A DNA stretch of 64,000 nt from Cepaea nemoralis (lineage: Eukaryota; Mollusca; Gastropoda; Stylommatophora; Helicidae). Below are positions 1-10,330 of this stretch, piece by piece (the stretch's first letter is position 1; each line of letters begins with the position of its first letter). Below the pieces are notes generated by a model. The model ran no database searches and was not told the DNA's origin. It worked only from the letters and a program-made list of their open reading frames with translations. The stretch spans positions 12,501 to 76,500 of the forward strand of contig JACEFZ010022426.1 of assembly GCA_014155875.1 (NCBI GenBank), given 5' to 3'. The position numbers and the translations under genes were made by a program.

Positions 1-346
1 ATGCACTCGTGAACCGAAAAGGCAAATCAATTAATTCAGCAACAGCCGATAGCCATTGTTCCGAACATGCAGGTCACTGTACAGGACAGATATAAAAACA
101 TTCCACGCGAATTTCAGCTTACAGTGTCGCCCACGCACTCACTCAGTAGCAAGGTGACGGAACCATGTACTACCAGTCCAACATGAGGAAAATGCTATTG
201 CAAACCATAGCTACAAGCATAAACACGCCACAATGGTTCAATGCCTAACCGCCATGCTGGCGACCGAAAGTAATGTTTTCCAATAGTGTAAGATAAACTC
301 TATGCACCACTGAGTGAACTAAGCAACAAAAAAAAAGGGAAGTTAA
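1..346. other. No recognisable feature
   Basis: No long open frame, no tandem repeat and no match to the other repeats of this window was seen here. It may be unique intergenic DNA or the end of an older repeat. Confidence 0.5.
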
Positions 347-411
347 CTTCACACAAGAGACAATATTGCAATTATAGATACATTTCAAGCGAATGAAAGA
401 AGAAGAGGAAA
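347..411 (+). repeat. Copy of the 3' terminus of the RNase-H LINE
   Basis: This stretch matches, on the opposite strand, the 3' untranslated end of the LINE at 1262-2560 (positions 1270-1337). Both run from an ACAAGAGACA block to a purine tail of AAGAAGAAG type. It is therefore either the 3' tip of a second LINE copy or a SINE using the same tail. The two copies form an inverted pair about 0.9 kb apart. Confidence 0.6.
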
Positions 412-1261
412 AAACTGAAGGCCAACAGCAAATAATAAACCCAATGTTGGGCGGCGCTCACCAAAACCCACCGACATCCCACACTGTGCCAACGGCTTCG
501 GGCGGAGGAATAGAAGCCTTATCTTAGTTCGAGGAAATGCAACCTACAGGCTACATGTCATGGAGGAGCAGACCAGGCCCTACGCCTTTGTCGACAATTG
601 GTCTAGGATGGAAGCGACGACAGGCTAACAGTTAAAGCATTACTTTGCTGATCTGGTAGCTTTTGCAGCTTGTCGTGTTCCAGACGTTTTGGTGTTACCT
701 TTTCTCTGGAGTAAACTAGGCAACGCTTCAACCCCCAACCTGGAGGACCAGGGTGTTTCTCTTTGTCTGTTCTCTACCCTTTGACCTGTCCGGCTTGGGA
801 GGCCCTGCTGGTAGCTACGCTACCGCCGGCATTACTCTCAGGGTCATTGAGAAACTCAAGCTCCCCCACCACGACAAGGTGGAAACACCATCGGGGGAGA
901 TGAGCAGCACATGGTCTCTAAAATTTAGCCCAGGCTTTGTGCAAGGGAGAGATATAACACCATCCCAGGTTCCCGATATGGGTTGTAGTTATTCTGGCAT
1001 TTTGAAGTACAATGTAACAAGAAGACAAGGTGCCAATCATGTACCTGATACACTTCTAATGAAATTGCTACTTGAAAACTCAGCATGTGAGCTCTTCGCT
1101 GGTATTTGAAGAGTAGACTAAAAATGTTTGGGAATATCCATAATGCAGTGATCTCGTCAGGTGCATTCATTGTATAACGTGCATTTATAGCTCTGCAGCA
1201 CGCTTCCGACGAGATGCAGCGAAATATGACAGGCAATACATTGTACAACTTATTTTGTGTC
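412..1261. other. Unassigned block, GC-richer than its flanks
   Basis: This block lies between the inverted LINE tails at 347-411 and 1262-1337. An open frame at 753-1109 (118 codons) has no domain I recognise and looks like chance. The base composition between about 430 and 910 is richer in G+C than the surroundings and looks like an old repeat, but I cannot name it. Confidence 0.35.
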
Positions 1262-2560
1262 GCTTCTGTGTTCTTCTTCTTCTTCTTTCGTTCGCCTGAA
1301 ATAAGCCTATAACTGCAATGTTGTCTCTTGTATGAATCAACCAGTCTTTTTTAGTTCATTCAGCTGTCCATAGAGTTTATCTTCCACTATTGTCTCTCTA
1401 GGCCAGAAGGTTCGCCTGGATATGTTGTAGTTTGGGCAATCCTGGAGTATGTGCTCTGCTGTCTGCAACGCCAATCCACATGTGCACATGGCTGTTTTAC
1501 CAATCTTGAATTTTGTATACATGTGGTTGCGTAATCTATTGTGTCCTGTTCTCAGGCGCAGAAGAATGACCTGTTCTGGTCTGTCCATAACGTGGTAGTC
1601 GTCTTGAGTAAGGTTTGGTGGCTTTCTGATTGATTTGATCATTCTTTTCTTTTGGTGGTATGTAATAGGTACATCAGGTTGTTCTTCTTTTGCTCCTTCC
1701 TTAGCCAATCGATCAGCTCTGTCGTTTCCGGGGACTCCACAGTGGGATGGTATCCACTGTATGGTGATCTTACGCTGACTGCTAAGTTCAGAAAGTAGTG
1801 TCCTCAGAACTGGCAATTTCCCAGACAGGAGCGCCTCTATTACGAATTTTGCATCTGTCAATATCACCGCAGGTTGTGTACCATGGCTGGTATTTTGTAA
1901 TTTCTCTGTGGCTATCTTGATTGCCTCAATTTCAGCATCATAGTTATGGCAGTACTTTCCTGTTGGAATTCAGGCCGTATCTCTAGTATTATTTGGGTAT
2001 TCTATGTACACTCCCGCTCCTCCATTTCGAACAGCATTTTGTGCTGACCCATCTGTGTAAACTCGGATCCATAGGTCCTGTGGGTATTCGTCATCAAGGA
2101 AGCTGAGAGTGGCTGTTCTGCGCTGTACACTGTTCTGTTCTTCCTTGTCACATATTCCTCTCACTTTTGACTGGATTTGTAGCGATATTCTATGTTCATC
2201 TTTCCACGGGGTTCGCTCTGGAATGGTTGTCAGGGAGATACCAACTGTGGGAAGATCGATGGTTTCTCTGCAGAGTTGTTTGGCCTGGTGGATGAAACTA
2301 CTTCTTTTCAACCGCCCCATAGCTAAGTTTTCAAATCGGTTCTTCATAGGGTGGCCTGGCAAGCTGAGAAACTTTTCTGCTTGTATGAGTGTTTTTGTAT
2401 CTCTGCGTTCTCTTAAAGCTTGTGTCCTCCCCATTTTCTCCATTGCTACTATAGGGGTTGATTTCATCCCTCCTGTGATGACTCTAAGAGCCTGATTTTG
2501 CACCTTGTCCAGCTCCTGCAATGTAGTTTTGGATGCTTCTGTGTTAAAAGCTTGAGTCTG
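1262..2560 (-). pseudogene. 5'-truncated LINE with RNase H domain (I-like), broken
   Basis: This is the C-terminal part of a non-LTR retrotransposon ORF2. Reading leftward from about 2560, the frame to 1970 carries the region after RT and the start of an RNase H domain (RVYTDGSAQNAVRNGGAGVY, first catalytic Asp). A frameshift near 1970 moves the rest into the 1337-1867 frame, with ILTDAKF, IQWIPSHCGVPGNDRADRLA (the His and Asp motif of RNase H) and a terminal Cys/His cluster (CTCGLALQTAEHILQDCPNY). An RNase H after the RT is typical of I-group LINEs. The RT core and ORF1 are missing, so this is a 5'-truncated copy. Its 3' end runs to a (GAA)n tail near 1270, the same terminus seen in SINE families F and D. 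Confidence 0.8.
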
Positions 2561-2710
2561 CGGGAATTTCCAGAGAATACAGAACGCGAAACGCTAATAG
2601 GAGGGTACAGGGCATTGCGTCATGTATTGAATGCACCAAGAGACAAATACAATGGTTTAGGCATCTTATGAGAAAGACAGCCGATCAACTACCGATAAGA
2701 ACAGACACAC
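2561..2710 (+). pseudogene. LINE 3' fragment (RTE-like)
   Basis: A degenerate reading on the plus strand gives a CTKRQIQWF..LMRKTADQ-type string, which resembles the basic C-terminus of RTE-like LINE ORFs. It abuts the truncated RNase-H LINE on the left and is cut on the right by LTR-1; its continuation, if any, would lie beyond 9866. Confidence 0.4.
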
Positions 2711-4613
2711 TGTAGCCAGTTGTCCCTAGGGGGAAAGTGGAGTCAACAGGCACACTGTTTAAAATCCTTTTCCTTATTGTGGGCCTCGGCCAGACCTTTG
2801 TCTACATACCCCCTGTAAATCTTAGGTACCCTGTCCCTCTCTTTTCTCTTCTTCTTCTTACCACTAAACAATACCCTTCATATTGTTTCAGAGCATACCC
2901 ACACAAGACTGTATTTTAACAAATGATAAAATAAAACATTTAATACAGAAATTGTCACGTGTGTGTGTGTGCACTGTTTGTGTGTGGAAATATGTAGTAT
3001 TTTCTATGGTGTATGTGAGAATAGATTAGTGAGCTCAGGATCGTTCTTCATCATGTTAGGCCATGCCACATCACACCACAGTAAGTTCAGAACAGGTCTC
3101 ACCGAATGTCGACTCTATCCGGACAATGGTTGACTTCTTGGAGTTAATCATATATATAGTCTGAGTGACTGTTCTCCCCCACTGAATATGGTATACCAAA
3201 GTCCACAAGTTCAGAACCCCCGATGTATTTAATGTGTCTATAACGATCCTGGAACCTAGGAATCTCGCACAAGTTTAAAGAAAACTTTCTGTCCTATGGC
3301 AAAATGTTGCTGAATGAATGTCTTTACTCTGCAACCTCTCTACAACCTATAGTGATGGTCACTAGACATAGTCACAGTACTTCAAAATCACTGTTATTTC
3401 ACCTCTCTACCTAATATTGTCATTATCCTTGGAGGTGCTAATCGTTTCATAAAACCAACTGCCCTGAGCACTCAATCACTGCTACACTGGACCTTTCAGG
3501 GTAACACTCCTGATTTCTATGAGTTTATAATTTTTGGAACGTTATCCCATTTTTGAGGCCATTTCGTATAACTGCCCTCAGTGTGACTGCTATTTTTCTC
3601 CTCTCTCAGCTGTCCTTAATTTCTCGGGTACAGTAAAATATCACTCAGTGTGACTGGCATTGTCCACACCTCGTAGTAATACTTTCTTTCTGTTAACCAG
3701 TTGAACCTGTAGAGAATAGAACATTCTGTGAGAGAAAAACCCTATTCCAATCCACTATATGTGATTGTAGGCCAAAGGCCACTTCAGACATGTATCCTAG
3801 TTAATCTAGAACTACCCTCTGGCATCAAGGCAGAGGCGTTCGTCACATTTGGGTGATAAGGGAAAAGAAAGACCAAACGGGAAAACACAGGAGCCCCAGT
3901 GGGCCTCACTACGGGAATATCCCACCCTGTACATTTCCCTTATCCCCCCAGCCATCTCAAATCTCAACGAATATCATCCCATTACACTGGTCTTACCCTG
4001 CCGAGTGAAATGATATATAACTCTACTTATAAATTAACTACCTTATGCTAGTGTTCCGAGTTTGAATTCACAATTCACAACATGAAAAACAATGTCCCTT
4101 GTTTCCAGACAACATGAGGACACTGTGAATCCATTCTCCATTCGAATTGGAACACACAAACACTCCCGTTATCTGTAATTCGTAAACAGACTGAACACAG
4201 ATTCCGTAAATTCCTCCAACTAAAATGTTACACGAGTGACGTTCTTTTGGTGTTAACAAAAGTGGTTCAAGGGCAGATTATCCATGTCTGAATAAATTCT
4301 CTTCCTTGGGTTTCATCAATGTCACAATAGTAGATTATCTCTCCTTTTGGACAATCCATGCACAAGTCGCCTCCCCCTTTTTCAACATATGCCTACAATT
4401 TCCCATCTTGTGGGGATTGTCAAAGACGATTTTTCTGTTTGATGCTGGAGAGCGGTGTCTTTGATCTAACTGGTAAACAACTGCAGCTGTGCAGTCAGAC
4501 TTTATTGGTTTTTCTGTCCTGGTTAAAACCAAATGTGGCTTTGCACACAGGCTATGAATATGACCGTCTGTATTGTCATAATCTGGATCGAAATCCCTCA
4601 GTATTATGTGACA
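2711..4613 (-). repeat. LTR-1 3' LTR (1903 bp)
   Basis: It is essentially identical to 7962-9865; the second copy has one extra C near 8823. In the element's sense it starts TGTCACAT and ends GGCTACA. Small open frames inside it recur in both LTRs and are not genes. Confidence 0.93.
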
Positions 4614-4650
4614 TAGGCCCCCTCTTAAGAGAGTTGACCGCATCAACTCT
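4614..4650 (-). promoter_or_regulatory. LTR-1 polypurine tract and adjoining stem-loop
   Basis: In the element's sense the run AAGAGGGGG lies 4 nt before the 3' LTR and is the likely plus-strand primer. Directly before it is a perfect 8-bp stem with a 5-nt loop (AGAGTTGA - TGCGG - TCAACTCT in the element's sense, 4630-4650). The gap from stem to LTR is 16 nt. LTR-2 and LTR-3 have stems at nearly the same distance. Confidence 0.65.
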
Positions 4651-4829
4651 TACTCACTGGAGGTTCGATCCTGATGATCCACAACAATCCACTCATCAAA
4701 CGCATGTTCAGTTTCTGGGAGATGGCTCAGCACATCAATTGTTGATAGTCTGCCTGTATCCTCAAAGGTATTGCCTCTCCAGCAATTAGGCGATCTCACT
4801 GATAGCCTATATCGTCCTAATGCCAGGCA

Positions 4830-7586
4830 CTAGTGTTGGTGTATCGCTCCTGTACGTTCAGTCGGCCAACTTCCGACTTGCGTAAGCGATGGCTCACAAT
4901 ACAGACGGATCGTTCCATCCTGACTGTAACATTGTCTCCATATCCGCCTGGTTTCCTCAAGTTTTACATCCTGGGATTTGCGGTATCGTCCTCGTTGGAC
5001 AGAATCGTCTTCCCCAAAGCTCCTGGATTTTTGCTTCCAAGACCATCTCGGTCGATTTTGGATTCGGTCAGCCAATCCTTGGTTGGAGTCTCGGGTATTT
5101 CGCGCCGATCCCGACGTTACCCACCCCTTCTGAACTGGGTTACTAGCGAATGGTTCACTATTGGCCTCTTCCTGACGTGTGATTTCCCTCCTCTCTTCGG
5201 CTGGAAAATCTGACCTACCTCGTACGTTCCCATAGGCCTTCCTATGTAGTACTTGGGATCTCTGGTCTCCGTCTGGACCTGTAACCTTTTTCCCAATGGC
5301 TGCCATTACCATAAGGTGAGGGGATTTGATATCGGATCTCTCCTCATACTTCTGCAGGAGATGCCTAGGAAGACTCTTCAGTTCTCCCCCGATCCGAATT
5401 TCGTAGGTGTTCCGGGACCCAACCTTTACCACAGGATAAGGTCCATGCCATCCTGCTTGCATCATGTTGGTCTCTGCTGGTCCCCACACTACTACTTTCT
5501 CTCCCACCTTAAAAGCTCCTTTACTCTTCGTCCGATTTTTGGGTGGTGCCTTCTGGCACTCTGGACAAGACTTAACCAACCGGCGTACATCACCAGTCAT
5601 TCCTGGCCAGCAATAATGGCCGGAAATCTGCTGCAACGTCTCTCTGACACCCATATGTCGAGTTCCGGATATCTGACTACCGGATATGGTATGTCCGCTC
5701 TGAAGAATGTGAGGACGGTGGGCTTCTGGGACCACCAACTGCTCATGCAGTTTGTCTCCCCTTCCAGCTCTCCGATAGAGTAGTCGATTCCTCAGAAAGT
5801 ACTGCCCCCGTTCTGATGGCTCAGCACTTCTTTGCAGCTTCTTGTAACAAGGACGCAACGTTGTGTCCTTCCTCTGGGCAGTATGCAATTCCCCAAGCAC
5901 TGGGTTGTGGCATATCGTGTCTGCCCTCTTTTCCTTCCCTTGAGATCCAGTGGCTGATGTTCTCCGGTGGGCGGGTTGTTTGGGCATCCCCAAGAACACG
6001 TATTTCGTACCAAGGATCACGGGAAATAGGGAATCCGATAACACAGCTGCTGGAATGATGCCTGTGACGTACCTGGATTTAATCTCCACCTTGGCGATTG
6101 GCAGCGTCATGGCAACAGCACTCCTCATTGCAGGCTGTATCTCAATAGTCTCCCCTGTGAGTTGGTCTGGGCGTACCAAGCTGGCATCAATCACAGCTTC
6201 CCCGTCCAAACCAGAATCATAGAGACAGGTAACCTGCTGGCCGTTGACTTCAATCCGTTCGACCACAGGTGGCCTCTCTTGGTCCAGAGTTCCTTCAACA
6301 ACCTCGACCTTTTCAGTGACACCCACCTTTGGAGCCACGCGGCAGGCTGCGAAGTGAGAGCTTTTCGATTTCGATTTGCAGTCTTTTGTGTTGTGAGAGG
6401 GTGACTTGCAGATCGAACACCACTTCTCAGACCACTGTCGTTTCGGTTGAGAGTTGGGTGGGCTCTGTCTCCCATCCTTTGTCTTCTCTGGACTCTTCTC
6501 TGAGTGTTCTGCATAAGGTTCAACTTTCTTTGTTTCTGAGTCCTTGAATTTCTTTCGGTCATGTTTCTCCTGACCTTTGGTGGTTGGTGTACCGGTTTCT
6601 TCCGCCTCCCCATGGACTTCAACGAATCTTTCCGCCAGCTTATTCACCACATCCAGCCGTTCCGCCCCTTGTTCTCCCAAGAATGTCTTCAGAGGTTCTG
6701 ACATTTGCTGTCGCATCTGGTCGACAATCATGAGCTCTTCCAGACTCTCATAGTCATGCTTGAACCCTGCCAAATTCATCCATTTTTGGAGGTAGGATTT
6801 CAGGCGCAAACTGTAGGCGGTGAATAGCTCTCCTGGCTCTCGTTTCGCTGCTCGAAACTTCTTCCTATATGTACTTGATGTGATCTCGTAATGTTTCAGC
6901 AAAGCGGCTTTCAATTCGTCGTAATTGTTCTCGTGTCCTGGCGGCAGGCGAGAATAGACCTCGTAACCGGTTCCAAGCAATCCCTGGGATAGCTTAAGAT
7001 TCCATTTGTCTCGGTCCAGACCCATAGCAACGGACATGGCCTCGAAGCGTTGAAGGTACTGGTCAATCTTCTCTTTGCTCTGATCATAGACCGCTAGAGG
7101 AAACTTCATAGCATGGTAACTATGTCCCCCTGCTGAAGTTGAGCCTGGGACTGAGGAAACTCCAACTGCACCCTCAGTTTCCCCATTAGATTGTCTCTTC
7201 AACTCAAGTTCCCTCATCCTGTACTCGTGCTCCCTTTTCTGAGCCTCCTGCTCTGCTTCCCGTTTCCTAGCAGCTTGCTCACCTTCAAGTTCCATCCTTC
7301 TAGTGGCTTGCTCAGCTTCAAGTTTCTTGGCTGCCTGCTCAGCTTCAAGTTTCTTGGCTGCCTGCTCAGCTTCAAGTTCCATCCTTCTAGTGGCTTGCTC
7401 AGCTTCTATCCTCTTAGTTTCTAACTCCATCTTCCTCAATTCCAATTCGGCCTTCCGATCGTCTCTTTCTGCTTGACGATACTCTCTCTCCACTTCCTGT
7501 ATGTAATCCGTTAAAGCTGAACCAGACAAACCCAGTCCTTCCCCCTTTTCCCTTAGTTCTACAGTGGTTAATTTAGGGGTGGCCAT
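4830..7586 (-). CDS. LTR-1 Gag-protease-integrase-remnant polyprotein (918 aa, intact frame)
   Basis: The ATG at 7586 opens an uninterrupted 918-codon frame. Residues about 25-135 form a highly charged coiled coil with internal EAEQAAKKL-type repeats. A Gag core follows (about 155-330), then a CCHC zinc knuckle (CSICKSPSHNTKDC, near 390-405) and an aspartic protease region with CLYDSG (near 455). After the protease the frame runs straight into an integrase-type HHCC finger (RHMGVRETL ... CWPGM ... SCPECQ) and then an integrase C-terminal domain (KVGEKVVVWG ... GWHGPYPVVKV). No RT (YxDD), RNase H or D,D-E core is present, so at least one large deletion and probably two kept the frame open. The last 150 or so residues are basic and unrecognised and may be a shifted frame. 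The product could supply Gag and protease but not reverse transcription or integration. Confidence 0.85.
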   Translation of the reverse strand: MATPKLTTVELREKGEGLGLSGSALTDYIQEVEREYRQAERDDRKAELELRKMELETKRIEAEQATRRMELEAEQAAKKLEAEQAAKKLEAEQATRRMELEGEQAARKREAEQEAQKREHEYRMRELELKRQSNGETEGAVGVSSVPGSTSAGGHSYHAMKFPLAVYDQSKEKIDQYLQRFEAMSVAMGLDRDKWNLKLSQGLLGTGYEVYSRLPPGHENNYDELKAALLKHYEITSSTYRKKFRAAKREPGELFTAYSLRLKSYLQKWMNLAGFKHDYESLEELMIVDQMRQQMSEPLKTFLGEQGAERLDVVNKLAERFVEVHGEAEETGTPTTKGQEKHDRKKFKDSETKKVEPYAEHSEKSPEKTKDGRQSPPNSQPKRQWSEKWCSICKSPSHNTKDCKSKSKSSHFAACRVAPKVGVTEKVEVVEGTLDQERPPVVERIEVNGQQVTCLYDSGLDGEAVIDASLVRPDQLTGETIEIQPAMRSAVAMTLPIAKVEIKSRYVTGIIPAAVLSDSLFPVILGTKYVFLGMPKQPAHRRTSATGSQGKEKRADTICHNPVLGELHTAQRKDTTLRPCYKKLQRSAEPSERGQYFLRNRLLYRRAGRGDKLHEQLVVPEAHRPHILQSGHTISGSQISGTRHMGVRETLQQISGHYCWPGMTGDVRRLVKSCPECQKAPPKNRTKSKGAFKVGEKVVVWGPAETNMMQAGWHGPYPVVKVGSRNTYEIRIGGELKSLPRHLLQKYEERSDIKSPHLMVMAAIGKKVTGPDGDQRSQVLHRKAYGNVRGRSDFPAEERREITRQEEANSEPFASNPVQKGWVTSGSARNTRDSNQGLADRIQNRPRWSWKQKSRSFGEDDSVQRGRYRKSQDVKLEETRRIWRQCYSQDGTIRLYCEPSLTQVGSWPTERTGAIHQH

Positions 7587-7939
7587 ATTTCAAAGAGGTA
7601 AGTCAGCAGGTTGAGTCTAAAAACCCCAAGCAATATAGATAATTAATATCTAAAATTAATCTATATATAAGACACCACACCGTACACCACAACACAATCT
7701 CTCAACGACAAGAGTAGACTAGGACCAAGACCTATGTAGACTTGTAAAGTGTGAACAGGAAAGTTATGTGCCTTAACACCTATCCACATTCACTATAACT
7801 TGATCTTTAACTGTCCGGCCCTATCTCTATCACGGTAATGTCACCCACAATAATGTAATATCACCAACATTAAGGTAATGTCACCTTCCCGTGTGACGTG
7901 CCCATGTAAATGTCGCTATCCTTAATGTGATATCACCAT
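7587..7939 (-). promoter_or_regulatory. LTR-1 leader with four GTRATRTCACC motifs
   Basis: This is the untranslated leader between primer-binding site and ATG. An 11-bp motif GTRATRTCACC (plus strand) occurs at 7835, 7855, 7875 and 7927. The first three are exactly 20 bp apart and the last ends 2 nt from the primer-binding site. The copy at 7927 contains the palindrome GTGATATCAC. Confidence 0.6.
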
Positions 7940-7957
7940 ATCCCGGACGAGCCCCCA
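7940..7957 (-). promoter_or_regulatory. LTR-1 primer-binding site (tRNA-Pro type)
   Basis: On the minus strand this reads TGGGGGCTCGTCCGGGAT, 18 nt, the sequence known as the tRNA-Pro primer-binding site of gammaretroviruses. It starts 4 nt after the end of the 5' LTR (TTTA between), where minus-strand DNA synthesis would be primed. Confidence 0.85.
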
Positions 7958-7961
7958 TAAA

Positions 7962-9861
7962 TGTAGCCAGTTGTCCCTAGGGGGAAAGTGGAGTCAACAG
8001 GCACACTGTTTAAAATCCTTTTCCTTATTGTGGGCCTCGGCCAGACCTTTGTCTACATACCCCCTGTAAATCTTAGGTACCCTGTCCCTCTCTTTTCTCT
8101 TCTTCTTCTTACCACTAAACAATACCCTTCATATTGTTTCAGAGCATACCCACACAAGACTGTATTTTAACAAATGATAAAATAAAACATTTAATACAGA
8201 AATTGTCACGTGTGTGTGTGTGCACTGTTTGTGTGTGGAAATATGTAGTATTTTCTATGGTGTATGTGAGAATAGATTAGTGAGCTCAGGATCGTTCTTC
8301 ATCATGTTAGGCCATGCCACATCACACCACAGTAAGTTCAGAACAGGTCTCACCGAATGTCGACTCTATCCGGACAATGGTTGACTTCTTGGAGTTAATC
8401 ATATATATAGTCTGAGTGACTGTTCTCCCCCACTGAATATGGTATACCAAAGTCCACAAGTTCAGAACCCCCGATGTATTTAATGTGTCTATAACGATCC
8501 TGGAACCTAGGAATCTCGCACAAGTTTAAAGAAAACTTTCTGTCCTATGGCAAAATGTTGCTGAATGAATGTCTTTACTCTGCAACCTCTCTACAACCTA
8601 TAGTGATGGTCACTAGACATAGTCACAGTACTTCAAAATCACTGTTATTTCACCTCTCTACCTAATATTGTCATTATCCTTGGAGGTGCTAATCGTTTCA
8701 TAAAACCAACTGCCCTGAGCACTCAATCACTGCTACACTGGACCTTTCAGGGTAACACTCCTGATTTCTATGAGTTTATAATTTTTGGAACGTTATCCCA
8801 TTTTTGAGGCCATTTCGTATAACCTGCCCTCAGTGTGACTGCTATTTTTCTCCTCTCTCAGCTGTCCTTAATTTCTCGGGTACAGTAAAATATCACTCAG
8901 TGTGACTGGCATTGTCCACACCTCGTAGTAATACTTTCTTTCTGTTAACCAGTTGAACCTGTAGAGAATAGAACATTCTGTGAGAGAAAAACCCTATTCC
9001 AATCCACTATATGTGATTGTAGGCCAAAGGCCACTTCAGACATGTATCCTAGTTAATCTAGAACTACCCTCTGGCATCAAGGCAGAGGCGTTCGTCACAT
9101 TTGGGTGATAAGGGAAAAGAAAGACCAAACGGGAAAACACAGGAGCCCCAGTGGGCCTCACTACGGGAATATCCCACCCTGTACATTTCCCTTATCCCCC
9201 CAGCCATCTCAAATCTCAACGAATATCATCCCATTACACTGGTCTTACCCTGCCGAGTGAAATGATATATAACTCTACTTATAAATTAACTACCTTATGC
9301 TAGTGTTCCGAGTTTGAATTCACAATTCACAACATGAAAAACAATGTCCCTTGTTTCCAGACAACATGAGGACACTGTGAATCCATTCTCCATTCGAATT
9401 GGAACACACAAACACTCCCGTTATCTGTAATTCGTAAACAGACTGAACACAGATTCCGTAAATTCCTCCAACTAAAATGTTACACGAGTGACGTTCTTTT
9501 GGTGTTAACAAAAGTGGTTCAAGGGCAGATTATCCATGTCTGAATAAATTCTCTTCCTTGGGTTTCATCAATGTCACAATAGTAGATTATCTCTCCTTTT
9601 GGACAATCCATGCACAAGTCGCCTCCCCCTTTTTCAACATATGCCTACAATTTCCCATCTTGTGGGGATTGTCAAAGACGATTTTTCTGTTTGATGCTGG
9701 AGAGCGGTGTCTTTGATCTAACTGGTAAACAACTGCAGCTGTGCAGTCAGACTTTATTGGTTTTTCTGTCCTGGTTAAAACCAAATGTGGCTTTGCACAC
9801 AGGCTATGAATATGACCGTCTGTATTGTCATAATCTGGATCGAAATCCCTCAGTATTATGT

Positions 9862-9865
<4 letters not shown>
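7962..9865 (-). repeat. LTR-1 5' LTR (1904 bp)
   Basis: This is the partner of 2711-4613. As the 5' LTR of a minus-strand element it should hold the promoter. I did not find a confident TATA box at a defined distance from a start site. Confidence 0.93.
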
Positions 9866-9941
<76 letters not shown>

Positions 9942-9950
9942 CACACAAAG
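9866..9950. repeat. (CA)n microsatellite at the LTR-1 target site
   Basis: A nearly pure CA run directly follows the LTR. The matching left flank of LTR-1 ends in ACACAC, so the element appears to have landed in or beside this microsatellite. Confidence 0.9.
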
Positions 9951-10099
9951 CCCGAATTTGGGGCAGAAAAAGAATAAGTAGCGTTTTCGTTACTATGGGA
10001 GGACGCCAGTCATTAAAAACACACCCTATATATCGCCAAATGTGATCTCCCACAAGATCGAAAATGGGCGACATAACGCCATAAAGGTCATCGTGTTAT

Positions 10100-10330
10100 T
10101 TTTTTCGGTATTTTCCACATATTGTGACAACCGGAAAGATTTGTGGAAAGAGAGATAGAGGAAGACAGCGTGAGAAAATTCTTGACAATCTTGTGTCATG
10201 TCACGGAAGGAAGTCAACATATGCATTGATCCATGCCGTCGGAGATCGCAATTTTCGGAAAGGCATGATCTCCCACTGCCATGTCACGAAAAGAACTATG
10301 ATAAGATCTATTGAACTGAGACGATAGTGC
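10100..10330 (+). pseudogene. LINE 3' fragment, same family as 60425-61060
   Basis: The reading TTGKICGKRDRGRQREK ... GRKSTYALIHAVGDRNFRKG aligns with the C-terminus of the LINE fragment at 60425-60718 (minus strand). It lacks any RT motif. The upstream boundary is unclear. Confidence 0.6.

Larger units (their letters stand above)
2711..9865 (-). mobile_element. LTR-1: young, internally deleted gypsy-type retrotransposon
   Basis: This is a complete LTR element of 7155 bp on the minus strand. Direct repeats of 1903 bp (2711-4613) and 1904 bp (7962-9865) begin TGTAGCC and end GTGACA on the plus strand. They are flanked by CACAC on both sides (2706-2710 and 9866-9870), a 5-bp target duplication, although the right side lies in a (CA)n run. 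The internal part is only 3348 bp: a primer-binding site, a leader with repeated motifs, one 918-codon ORF, then a polypurine tract. I see one single-base length difference between the LTRs, so the insertion is recent. No RT, RNase H or DDE core exists between the LTRs, so the element is non-autonomous. Confidence 0.93.

Noticed and set aside
753..1109. 118-codon ORF
   Set aside because: No domain, no homology seen, and it lies in a likely repeat.
2737..4259. Small ORFs of 60 and 63 codons duplicated at 7988 and 9320
   Set aside because: They are copied because they lie in the two LTRs of LTR-1; no protein features.
9587..10074. Cys/Val or Thr/His repeat proteins
   Set aside because: Translation of the (CA)n microsatellite beside LTR-1.
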